A DNA stretch of 64,000 nucleotides, from contig NZ_CP026304.1 in NCBI RefSeq assembly GCF_003054555.1, forward strand, positions 8,122,001 to 8,186,000, written 5' to 3'. The DNA is from Streptomyces lunaelactis (GTDB lineage Bacteria > Actinomycetota > Actinomycetes > Streptomycetales > Streptomycetaceae). Position 1 is the first letter of the stretch. Each line of letters opens with the position of its first letter. Positions 56,109-64,000 of this stretch are shown piece after piece. Made by a program: the position numbers and the translations under genes. The notes beneath the pieces are model-generated. The model was not told the DNA's origin and searched no databases. It worked only from the letters and a program-made list of their open reading frames with translations.

Positions 56109-56237
56109 CTGGGGCTCCGCCCCGGACCCCGCGCCTCAAACGCCGGCGAGGCTGGAATGGTCGGCCCGAACATTCAAGCCCGTCCGGCGATTGAGGACAG
56201 GCCCCGAAGGGCGTCCGGGGGTTCGGCGGAGCCCCAG
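56109..56237. repeat. Streptomyces-type intergenic palindromic repeat, bidirectional terminator
   Basis: CTGGGGCTCCGCC (56109-56121) and GGCGGAGCCCCAG (56225-56237) are perfect 13-base inverted arms enclosing CGCCTCAAACGCCGGCGAGG and TCCGGCGATTGAGGACAGG, which are themselves mutually inverted. This unit is a common dispersed intergenic element in Streptomyces genomes. It lies between the convergent MTHFR-like and purU genes, ending at the purU stop. Confidence 0.75.
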
Positions 56238-56238
56238 T

Positions 56239-57111
56239 TCAGCGGAAGACGACCGTACGGTTCCCGTGGACCATGACGCGGCTCTCGCTGTGCCACTTCA
56301 CCGCATGCGCCAGCACCTGCGCCTCGACGTCCCGCCCTACGGTCACCAGTTCGTCCGGGTCGAGTGAGTGATCCACGCGAACCACGTCCTGCTCGATGAT
56401 CTGCCCCTCGTCCAGGTCCGGCGTCACATAGTGCGCCGTGGCGCCGACGAGCTTCACGCCGCGGTCGTACGCCTGCCCGTACGGGCGTGCGCCCTTGAAA
56501 CTGGGGAGGAAGGAGTGGTGGATGTTGATGGCCCGGCCCTCGAGCTGCTTGCACAGATCGTCGGAGAGGATCTGCATATAGCGGGCGAGCACCACCAGGT
56601 CGATGTCCAGCTCGCGCACCAGCTCCAGAAGACGTGCCTCGGCGTCGGCCTTGGTGTCCTTGGTCACCGGGATGTGGTGGAAGGGGATGCCATAGGTCCC
56701 GGCCAGCTCCTTGAACTCCTCGTGATTGGACACGATGGCCGGGATTTCGATGTTGAGCGCGCCGGTGCGCCGGCGGAAGAGCAGGTCGTTCAGGCAGTGG
56801 CCGAATTTCGACACCATGATGAGCGTGCGGGTCGGGGTCGAGGCGTCCCACAGGGTCCACGAGATCCGGTAGGCCTCGGCGACGGGGCCGAAGCGGTCAC
56901 GCAGATGTTTCACATCGGTGTCGGGGTCGGACACATCGAAGTGGACCCTCATGAAGAAACGGTCCTGAAGCCGGTCGTCGAATTGCTGGCTCTCCAGGAT
57001 GTTGCCGGAGTTCCTGACCAGGTAGCCGCTCACGGCGTGCACCAGTCCGGGCTGGTCCGGGCACGAGAGGGTGAGGACGTATTCGCGGCCGGGTTGCGGT
57101 CGAGGGGACAT
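56239..57111 (-). CDS. purU: formyltetrahydrofolate deformylase
   Basis: A 290-residue enzyme that hydrolyses 10-formyl-THF to formate and THF. ATG 57111 (MSPRPQPGREYVLTLSCPDQ) starts an ACT regulatory domain (to about residue 90), followed by the formyltransferase-type hydrolase domain with MVSKFGHCLNDLLFRRRTGA, the catalytic INIHHSFLPSFKGARPY and GATAHYVTPDLDEGQIIEQD. In this island it can regenerate THF when demethylation overfills the one-carbon pool. It is divergent from betB, and the gap carries operator-like repeats. Confidence 0.9.
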   Translation of the reverse strand: MSPRPQPGREYVLTLSCPDQPGLVHAVSGYLVRNSGNILESQQFDDRLQDRFFMRVHFDVSDPDTDVKHLRDRFGPVAEAYRISWTLWDASTPTRTLIMVSKFGHCLNDLLFRRRTGALNIEIPAIVSNHEEFKELAGTYGIPFHHIPVTKDTKADAEARLLELVRELDIDLVVLARYMQILSDDLCKQLEGRAINIHHSFLPSFKGARPYGQAYDRGVKLVGATAHYVTPDLDEGQIIEQDVVRVDHSLDPDELVTVGRDVEAQVLAHAVKWHSESRVMVHGNRTVVFR

Positions 57112-57127
57112 GCGCGGCCTCCGACGG

Positions 57128-57159
57128 TGCGTATTGCACAACACGGTGAGTGATACGCA
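57128..57159. promoter_or_regulatory. inverted repeat upstream of purU
   Basis: TGCGTAT (57128-57134) and ATACGCA (57153-57159) form an inverted repeat across 18 bases; the right arm extends to ATACGCAAC, the reverse of GTTGCGTAT, as in the other island regions. It lies just before the purU start. Confidence 0.55.
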
Positions 57160-57285
57160 ACATGGTCGGCCCCTCGTGGGCCGTGGTCAAGAGGAGCGGG
57201 GCAACCGGCCGTCGGGGTGGGAATCCGCCCGTCTCGCCCTCTTGACGTGGGTCACCCGTTCGGCCAGGGTGTTCCACCACAAGCA

Positions 57286-57306
57286 ATGCAGTGCATGATG
57301 CGCAAC
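57286..57306. promoter_or_regulatory. palindrome and TGCGCAAC site upstream of betB
   Basis: ATGCAGTGCAT at 57286-57296 is a palindrome, followed by TGCGCAAC at 57299-57306, 25 bases before the betB start. It repeats the island motif in the orientation facing betB. Confidence 0.45.
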
Positions 57307-57331
57307 GAACTTCGGTCGAAGGGCTCCGCTC

Positions 57332-58801
57332 GTGGCAGACCTGTATGTGGACGGAGAATGGCGCGATCCGGTGGCCGGCGGCCACCGGGAGATCCTCTGC
57401 CCCGCAGATGGCACGCTTGCGGCGGTCGTGTCCGAAGGGACGCGGGCCGACAGCGAGGCCGCGATCGCAGCGGCCCGCCGGGCCTTCGACGAAGGCCCCT
57501 GGCCGCGAACCCCCGAGCGGGAGCGCGGCGCTCTGCTGCTGCGCACCGCCGATCTGATCGAGCGCGACGCCAAGGAGTTCGCCCGCGCCGAATCGCTGGA
57601 CACCGGCAAGCGGCTGGTGGAGAGCGAGTACGACATCGCCGATGTGGTCTCCTGCTTCCGCTACTACGGCGGGATCGCGGGCACCAGCGCCGGCCGACTG
57701 GTCGACACCGGACGCGACGACGCCGTCAGCCGTGTCACCTACGAGCCGGTCGGCGTGTGCGGGCTGATCACCCCTTGGAACTACCCGCTGCTTCAGGCAT
57801 CGTGGAAGGTCGCCCCGGCTCTTCTGGCCGGCAACACGATCGTTGTGAAGCCGAGCGAGCTCACCCCCTCCACAACGATCCTGCTGATGCGGGCACTTGA
57901 GGAGGCCGGTCTGCCGGCCGGCGCCGCCAACCTCGTGCTCGGCGCCGGTCCCGAGGTCGGCGCACCGCTGTCCGAAGACCCTGCCGTCGACATGATCTCC
58001 TTCACCGGGGGCCTGGACACCGGTCGAAGGATCATGGCCACGGCCGCCGCGACCGTGAAGAAGGTCGCCCTCGAACTGGGCGGCAAGAACCCCAATGTCG
58101 TCTTCGCCGACGCCGATTTCGAGACCGCGGTGGACTTCGCTCTCACGGCCGTCTTCCTGCATTCCGGGCAGGTCTGCTCGGCCGGTGCCCGTCTGATCGT
58201 CGAAGACTCCCTTCACGACGCCTTCGTCGACGAGGTCGTGCGCCGTGCCGGGCGAATCCGGCTGGGCGGCCCCTTCGATGCCGAGGCCGATACGGGACCG
58301 CTGGTCTCCGCACAGCACCGGGAGAAGGTCGAGGCCTATGTCGCGGCGGGCCTCGCCGAGGGCGCCGTACTGCGCTGCGGCGGCACTCGCCCCGAGGGCC
58401 CCGCGCTCGCCGACGGCTACTACTACCCGCCGACCGTGCTCGACGAGTGCCACCAGGACATGCGTGTGGTGCACGAGGAGTCCTTCGGCCCCGTGCTGAC
58501 CGTCGAGCGCTTCAGCAACGAGGACGACGCCGTACGCATCGCCAACGACACCGAGTACGGACTCGCCGGAGCCGTATGGACGCAGGACGCCGGCAAGGCC
58601 CAGCGGGTCGCCGGGCGGCTGCGCCACGGCACCGTGTGGATCAACGACTACCACCCCTATGTACCGCAGGCGGAATGGGGTGGCTTCGGGCACTCGGGCG
58701 TGGGCCGGGAACTGGGGCCGACGGGCCTGGACGAATACCGCGAGCCCAAGCACATCTGGCAGAACATCCAACCCCGGCCGCAGCACTGGTTCCGCGGCTG
58801 A
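57332..58801 (+). CDS. betB: betaine-aldehyde dehydrogenase family enzyme
   Basis: A 489-residue NAD(P)-dependent aldehyde dehydrogenase from GTG 57332. The cofactor segment [20 protein letters not shown], catalytic Glu248 ([13 protein letters not shown]) and nucleophile Cys282 (HSGQVCSAG) are all in place, and the end has the [18 protein letters not shown] motif. It oxidises betaine aldehyde to glycine betaine. It begins the operon with the betaine importer genes, 20 bases upstream of the ATPase. Substrate choice rests on context and on resemblance to BADH-type enzymes. Confidence 0.9.
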   Translation: MADLYVDGEWRDPVAGGHREILCPADGTLAAVVSEGTRADSEAAIAAARRAFDEGPWPRTPERERGALLLRTADLIERDAKEFARAESLDTGKRLVESEYDIADVVSCFRYYGGIAGTSAGRLVDTGRDDAVSRVTYEPVGVCGLITPWNYPLLQASWKVAPALLAGNTIVVKPSELTPSTTILLMRALEEAGLPAGAANLVLGAGPEVGAPLSEDPAVDMISFTGGLDTGRRIMATAAATVKKVALELGGKNPNVVFADADFETAVDFALTAVFLHSGQVCSAGARLIVEDSLHDAFVDEVVRRAGRIRLGGPFDAEADTGPLVSAQHREKVEAYVAAGLAEGAVLRCGGTRPEGPALADGYYYPPTVLDECHQDMRVVHEESFGPVLTVERFSNEDDAVRIANDTEYGLAGAVWTQDAGKAQRVAGRLRHGTVWINDYHPYVPQAEWGGFGHSGVGRELGPTGLDEYREPKHIWQNIQPRPQHWFRG

Positions 58802-58821
58802 ACGCCGAAGAGAGGTCGATC

Positions 58822-59910
58822 GTGACCCCAACGCAGACTGAACTGCCGCAGCGGCGCGGCGCGTCCCAGGACCAGGACGGAGCTCCGGTCGTCTCCGTAC
58901 GCGGGCTGTGGAAGGTGTTCGGGCCCAAGGCCGACCAGGTGCCGGATTCCGAGGAGCTGTGCGGGCTTACACGCCGTGAGCTCATGGACCGCACCGGATG
59001 CACCGCCGCCGTACGGGATGTGAACTTCGATGTGTCGCCCGGCGAGGTCTTCGTCGTCATGGGCCTGTCCGGCTCCGGCAAGTCCACGCTGGTGCGATGT
59101 CTGACCCGGCTGATCGAACCCACCGCGGGCGAAGTCAACTTCGAGGGCGAGGACATCCGTGGCGCGGACGCCAGACGGCTGCGCGAGCTGCGGCGCCGCA
59201 AGTTCTCCATGGTCTTCCAGCACTTCGGGCTGCTGCCGCACCGTCGGGTCGTCGACAACGTCTCGTACGGCCTGGAGATACGCGGCATGGGCAAGGCCGA
59301 GCGCACCAAGCGTGCGCTTGAGGTCGTCGAACTTGTCGGCCTGTCCGGATACGAGAACTCCTACCCCGACCAGCTCTCCGGCGGCATGCAGCAGCGTGTC
59401 GGTCTGGCCCGGGCGCTCGCCGGCGATCCGGATGTCCTCTTCTTCGACGAGCCGTTCTCCGCACTCGACCCGCTGATCCGCCGCGACATGCAGAACGAGG
59501 TCATCCGCCTGCACCACGAGGTCGGCAAGACCATGGTGTTCATCACCCACGACCTGTCCGAGGCGCTCAAGCTCGGCGACCGCATCCTCATCATGCGCGA
59601 CGGCAAGATGGTCCAGTGCGGCACGGGTGACGAACTGGTCGGCGCCCCCGCCGACGACTACGTCCGCGAGTTCGTCAAGGACGTGTCCCGCGCCGAGGTC
59701 CTGACCCTGCGCTGGATCATGCGTGCCCCCGAGCCCGGCGACGCTCTCGACGGCCCGGAGTTGGGCCCGGACGTCGTGGTGCGCGAGGCGACGCGGGCGG
59801 TGCTAGCCGCCGACAGGCCGGTCAAGGTCGTCGAGGGCGGGCGGCTGCTGGGTATCGTCGGCGACGAGGAGATCCTCGCGGTCGTCGCCGGACAGGAAGG
59901 CGGCGCGTGA
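58822..59910 (+). CDS. glycine betaine/proline ABC transporter ATPase
   Basis: A 362-residue OpuAA/ProV-type ATPase from GTG 58822 after AGAGAGG. The N-terminal signature [20 protein letters not shown] is like that of the OpuA family. Walker A is [12 protein letters not shown], the ABC signature [15 protein letters not shown], Walker [14 protein letters not shown], followed by the H-loop [11 protein letters not shown] short CBS-like segment closes the protein ([20 protein letters not shown]), possibly sensing ionic strength. Its stop overlaps the permease start. It energises uptake of betaine or choline. Confidence 0.92.
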   Translation: MTPTQTELPQRRGASQDQDGAPVVSVRGLWKVFGPKADQVPDSEELCGLTRRELMDRTGCTAAVRDVNFDVSPGEVFVVMGLSGSGKSTLVRCLTRLIEPTAGEVNFEGEDIRGADARRLRELRRRKFSMVFQHFGLLPHRRVVDNVSYGLEIRGMGKAERTKRALEVVELVGLSGYENSYPDQLSGGMQQRVGLARALAGDPDVLFFDEPFSALDPLIRRDMQNEVIRLHHEVGKTMVFITHDLSEALKLGDRILIMRDGKMVQCGTGDELVGAPADDYVREFVKDVSRAEVLTLRWIMRAPEPGDALDGPELGPDVVVREATRAVLAADRPVKVVEGGRLLGIVGDEEILAVVAGQEGGA

Positions 59911-61913
59911 TGGCTGTCGCCGCCGACGCGGCCGCCCCGGTCCGGGCCACTCGCCGAGTCAGCCGCCGCGTCGTGGTGGCCGCGATCGTGATCGCCTGGC
60001 TGGTGCTGTTCGCAGCCCTGCGTGGGCAGCAGACCCTCGCGCTGGCGGCGGCCGATCTGACGGACCTGCACCGCTGGTTCAACTCGGTCAACGACAGCAT
60101 CGGTGCGAGCCGCAACAGCAACCCGCTCTTCCTCTACTTCTTCAACGAGATCCGGCTGGTCATCGACAATCTCGTCACCTTCATCCAGTCGCTGATCTCC
60201 CAGCCGGGGGCCGGGCGCCCGGTCCCCGTCGTCGGCTGGCTGGGCGTCGTCGCCCTCGCCGGCTATGTCTCCTGGGCGTTCGGGAACATCCGCGTCGCGG
60301 CCCTGGCCGTGGCCGGGTTCGTCTTCCTCGGGCTGCAGGGACTCTGGCAGGAGAGCATGGACACGCTGGCCCTGACTCTGTCGGCGGTCTTCGTCTCTCT
60401 GCTCATCGGCATCCCGCTCGGCATCTGGGCCGGGCTCTCCGACCGGGTGAACCGTGCCATCACGCCGTTCCTGGACTTCATGCAGACGATGCCGACCTTC
60501 GTCTACCTGGCCCCGCTCACCCTGTTCTTTCTCATCGGCCCGGCATCCGCGACGATCGCCACGCTCATCTATGCGGCGCCTCCCGCCATCCGCATCACCG
60601 CGCACGCCATCCGCTCGGTGCCCGCCACCACGGTCGAGGCCGCCGAGTCGTTGGGATCCACCCGGCGGCAGACGCTCACCAAGGTGTTGCTGCCCATGTC
60701 CAAGCGGACCGTCGTGATGGGCGTGAACCAGACGATCATGGCGGCCCTGTCCATGGTCACCATCGCCGCCCTGATCGACGCGCCCGGCCTGGGTAAGACG
60801 GTCGTCAAGGCTCTGCAGACCCTCGACGTCGGCGTCGCCTTCAACGCGGGCCTCGCGATCGTCGTCATGGCCATCGTGCTGGACCGGGTGACGACCGCGG
60901 CGGGTGACCGAGTGGAGGCCGCGAGGAAGCGCGGCGCCGGGCGCTTCACGAAGTGGCGCCGTCCCCTGCTCATGGCAGGCGGCGCGTTTGCTGCGGTGTG
61001 CGTGTGGATGTCCCACACCTACGTGTGGGCGGCCCGGTTCCCCGGCGACGCCGGGGTCGGCGGCGCGATCGCGCGTACGGCGGACTCGGTCACGCTGTGG
61101 ACGCAGGACACCTTCGGCGGACTGACCAACGGAACCAGGGACCTGATCACCACGGCGCTGCTCAACCCCTTCGAGACGCTGCTCACCGAGTCTCCCTGGT
61201 GGCTGGTGGGCGTGGTCCTCGTCGCCGTCGGCGCAGTGCTCGGCGGGTGGCGCGCGGGTGCCACGGCGGCGGTCTGTGTGGCCCTGCTCGTCGCCACAGG
61301 AGTGTGGTCGGACAGCATGACGACGCTGGCCTCCACAGCGGTGGCGACTCTGATCGTGATGCTGCTCGGCGTCGTGGCCGGCGTCTGGATGGGCCGTAGC
61401 CCGCTGGTCGACCGGCTGATCAGACCCAGCCTCGACGCGGGCCAGACCATGCCCTCGTTCGTGTATCTGGTGCCGTTCCTGGCGCTCTTCGGTGCCACTC
61501 GTTTTACGGCGATCATCGCCGCGGTGGTCTTCGCGGCCCCCGTGACGATCAAGATCATCGCGGACGGTGTGCGAGCGGTGCCACAGGTCACGGTGGAGGC
61601 CGCCACGGCAGCCGGCTCCAGCACCTGGCAGATCATCACCAAGGTGCAGCTCCCCATGTCACGCAGCGCCCTGACGCTCGCGACCAACCAGGGACTGATC
61701 TACGTCCTGTCCATGGTGGTCGTGGGAGGTCTCGTCGGTGCGGGCGCCCTGGGCTACGACGTCGTAGCCGGTTTTTCCCAGGGCCAGTTGTACGGCAAGG
61801 GCCTCGCAGCGGGCCTTGCCATCGTTCTGCTCGGGGTCATGTTCGACCGGATAACCCAGGCAGCGGCACGGCGCACAACGAGCGCGCCGGGCCCCCGCCA
61901 GGCCGGCCACTGA
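59907..61913 (+). CDS. glycine betaine ABC transporter permease, duplicated
   Basis: A 668-residue permease (GTG 59907; ATG 59910 equally possible) that holds two copies of the binding-protein-dependent permease domain in one chain. Copy one is centred on [20 protein letters not shown] and the [20 protein letters not shown] loop; copy two on [20 protein letters not shown] and [20 protein letters not shown]. Each has about six helices, and a linker region lies between at about 330-440. Most OpuAB/ProW permeases have one domain and dimerise; here the dimer is fused. It is translationally coupled to the ATPase. Confidence 0.9.
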   Translation: MMAVAADAAAPVRATRRVSRRVVVAAIVIAWLVLFAALRGQQTLALAAADLTDLHRWFNSVNDSIGASRNSNPLFLYFFNEIRLVIDNLVTFIQSLISQPGAGRPVPVVGWLGVVALAGYVSWAFGNIRVAALAVAGFVFLGLQGLWQESMDTLALTLSAVFVSLLIGIPLGIWAGLSDRVNRAITPFLDFMQTMPTFVYLAPLTLFFLIGPASATIATLIYAAPPAIRITAHAIRSVPATTVEAAESLGSTRRQTLTKVLLPMSKRTVVMGVNQTIMAALSMVTIAALIDAPGLGKTVVKALQTLDVGVAFNAGLAIVVMAIVLDRVTTAAGDRVEAARKRGAGRFTKWRRPLLMAGGAFAAVCVWMSHTYVWAARFPGDAGVGGAIARTADSVTLWTQDTFGGLTNGTRDLITTALLNPFETLLTESPWWLVGVVLVAVGAVLGGWRAGATAAVCVALLVATGVWSDSMTTLASTAVATLIVMLLGVVAGVWMGRSPLVDRLIRPSLDAGQTMPSFVYLVPFLALFGATRFTAIIAAVVFAAPVTIKIIADGVRAVPQVTVEAATAAGSSTWQIITKVQLPMSRSALTLATNQGLIYVLSMVVVGGLVGAGALGYDVVAGFSQGQLYGKGLAAGLAIVLLGVMFDRITQAAARRTTSAPGPRQAGH

Positions 61914-61945
61914 GCGGCCACAGGAAGAAGCACAGGAGGCAGTAC

Positions 61946-62947
61946 ATGATCGGGAACTTCATTACCCAGTCGCGGCCCGCGAGACGGCGGGCCGCGGTGG
62001 CCGGGCTCGCAGTGCTGGGCCTGGCCGCCGTCACCGCCTGCGGCGGTGCCAAGGTCGGCGAGTCGGGATCGGACAAGGCGGGTGGCGCCTCCGGCAAATG
62101 CGGCACCTTCAACCTCGCGATCAATCCCTGGGTCGGATACGAGGCCAACGCGGCGGTCATCGCCTATGTCGCCGAGAATGACCTCAAATGCCAGGTGACC
62201 AAGAAGGACCTCAAGGAAGAGGTCGCCTGGCAGGGCTTCGGCACCGGCGAGGTGGACGCCGTCGTGGAGAACTGGGGCCACGACGACTTGAAGAAGAAGT
62301 ACATCACCGACCAGAAGACCGCCGTGGCGGCCGGAGCAACGGGCAACAAGGGCGTCATCGGCTGGTTCGTGCCGCCGTGGCTGGCCAAGGAGCACCCGGA
62401 CATCACCGACTGGAAGAACCTCAACAAGTACGCCGCCAATTTCAAGACCTCCGAGTCGGGCGACAAGGGCCAGTTCCTTGACGGCGATCCGTCGTTCGTC
62501 ACCAACGACGCCGCGCTGGTGAAGAATCTCAAACTGAACTACAAGGTCGTCTACGGCGGCAGCGAGGCGGCGCTCATCCAGGCGTTCAGGCAGGCCGAAG
62601 CCAAGAAGAGCTGGGTGATCGGGTACTTCTACGCGCCGCAGTGGTTCCTGTCCGAGGTCGACCTGGTGAAGGTGAATCTGCCGGCGTACAAGGCGGGCTG
62701 CGACGCGGACGCGGAGAAGGTTGCCTGCGACTACCCCGAGTACGAGCTGGACAAGATCGTCAGCAAGAAGTTCGCCGACTCGGGCAGCCCCGCCTATGAC
62801 CTCGTGAAGAACTTCACCTGGACCAATGAGGACCAGAATCTCGTGGCGAAGTACATCGCCGAGGACAAGATGACGCCGGAGGCGGCGGCCAAGAAGTGGG
62901 TGGATGCCAACCGCGCCAAGGTCGACGCCTGGCTCAAGAAGAGCTGA
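61946..62947 (+). CDS. glycine betaine/choline-binding lipoprotein
   Basis: A 333-residue substrate-binding lipoprotein of the OpuAC/ProX type. A basic start and hydrophobic stretch lead to the lipobox VTAC with Cys32. The mature lobe begins FNLAINPWVGYEANAAVIAY, typical of the family, and contains the aromatic residues (W-V-G-Y; GWFVPPWLAKEHPDITDWKN; YFYAPQWFLSE) that form a cage around quaternary amines. It captures betaine or choline at the membrane surface and delivers it to the upstream permease. A strong terminator follows. Confidence 0.92.
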   Translation: MIGNFITQSRPARRRAAVAGLAVLGLAAVTACGGAKVGESGSDKAGGASGKCGTFNLAINPWVGYEANAAVIAYVAENDLKCQVTKKDLKEEVAWQGFGTGEVDAVVENWGHDDLKKKYITDQKTAVAAGATGNKGVIGWFVPPWLAKEHPDITDWKNLNKYAANFKTSESGDKGQFLDGDPSFVTNDAALVKNLKLNYKVVYGGSEAALIQAFRQAEAKKSWVIGYFYAPQWFLSEVDLVKVNLPAYKAGCDADAEKVACDYPEYELDKIVSKKFADSGSPAYDLVKNFTWTNEDQNLVAKYIAEDKMTPEAAAKKWVDANRAKVDAWLKKS

Positions 62948-62998
62948 TCCACCGGCTCGGCACGAGCTGATCCACAAGAGTGGCCGGGACGCACAGTC

Positions 62999-63045
62999 GT
63001 GCCCGGCGGGCTGCCGTGACAGCCCGCCGGGCACGGCTCTTTTTT
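62999..63045 (+). terminator. Rho-independent terminator of the betB-importer operon
   Basis: GTGCCCGGCGGGCTG (62999-63013) pairs perfectly over 15 bases with CAGCCCGCCGGGCAC (63020-63034) across a six-base loop, followed by a six-T run at 63040-63045. It lies 50 bases after the binding-protein stop. Confidence 0.92.
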
Positions 63046-63103
63046 GCCCTGGTTACGGCCGTGAAGGCCCCTTGACACCCACCCTCGGCGACCGGCATCG
63101 TGA

Positions 63104-64000
<897 letters not shown>

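Overview
The window is high-GC actinobacterial DNA, almost certainly from a Streptomyces. Evidence: strong third-position G/C bias, frequent GTG starts, ATGA/GTGA gene overlaps, a mycothiol-dependent formaldehyde dehydrogenase, a RamB/ScfR-type regulator next to the glyoxylate genes, and leucine TTA codons confined to what looks like accessory DNA. No tRNA, rRNA, CRISPR array or secondary-metabolite core gene was seen.

Layout. 1-1191: start of a metallo-beta-lactamase gene divergent from a GlxA-type AraC regulator. 1.2-9.4 kb: accessory DNA holding a frameshifted hypothetical gene, a NACHT ATPase with LRR-like C-terminus and three TTA codons, a regulator fragment, small proteins, a methyltransferase between ISL3 and IS256 transposase remnants, and a TerB protein. 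9.6-14.8 kb: DUF2254 membrane protein, GH15 glucosidase, Na+/H+-type antiporter. 14.8-16.1 kb: gene graveyard (cydA fragment, twice-frameshifted SDR, GMC tail). 16.2-20.95 kb: AGPS-like oxidase, diacylglycerol kinase, TetR and glycerol-3-phosphate dehydrogenase, a possible ether-lipid or glycerolipid cluster. 21.5-26.7 kb: GNAT, aspA, ansA, AsnC/Lrp regulator, DinB-like protein. 26.9-32.6 kb: RamB-like regulator divergent from aceA-aceB-hbd. 32.7-46.1 kb: a mixture of TetR, SDR, hydrolase, VOC, lipoprotein, membrane and MscS genes with Tn3, RHS and TnpB remnants.

46.36-64.0 kb: the most coherent part, a choline and glycine-betaine catabolic island. An OpuA-type importer (ATPase, double permease, binding protein) brings in substrate; a GMC choline dehydrogenase and betaine-aldehyde dehydrogenase make betaine; a Rieske oxygenase with its own Rieske ferredoxin and FAD reductase probably removes the first methyl group as formaldehyde, which the mycothiol-dependent dehydrogenase MscR and a partner metallohydrolase could clear; a GcvT-family FAD oxidoreductase cut by the window edge probably takes later methyl groups; MTHFR-like and PurU proteins handle folate one-carbon units; and SdaA turns serine into pyruvate. 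An IclR regulator sits in the middle, and GTTGCG/CGCAAC-type motifs recur in four intergenic regions of the island, suggesting one regulon.

The best candidates for something less described are this betaine island with its shared operator and three-component oxygenase, and the TTA-rich NACHT/LRR-like protein, which resembles bacterial STAND defence ATPases. All functions are assigned by motif, length and context only.
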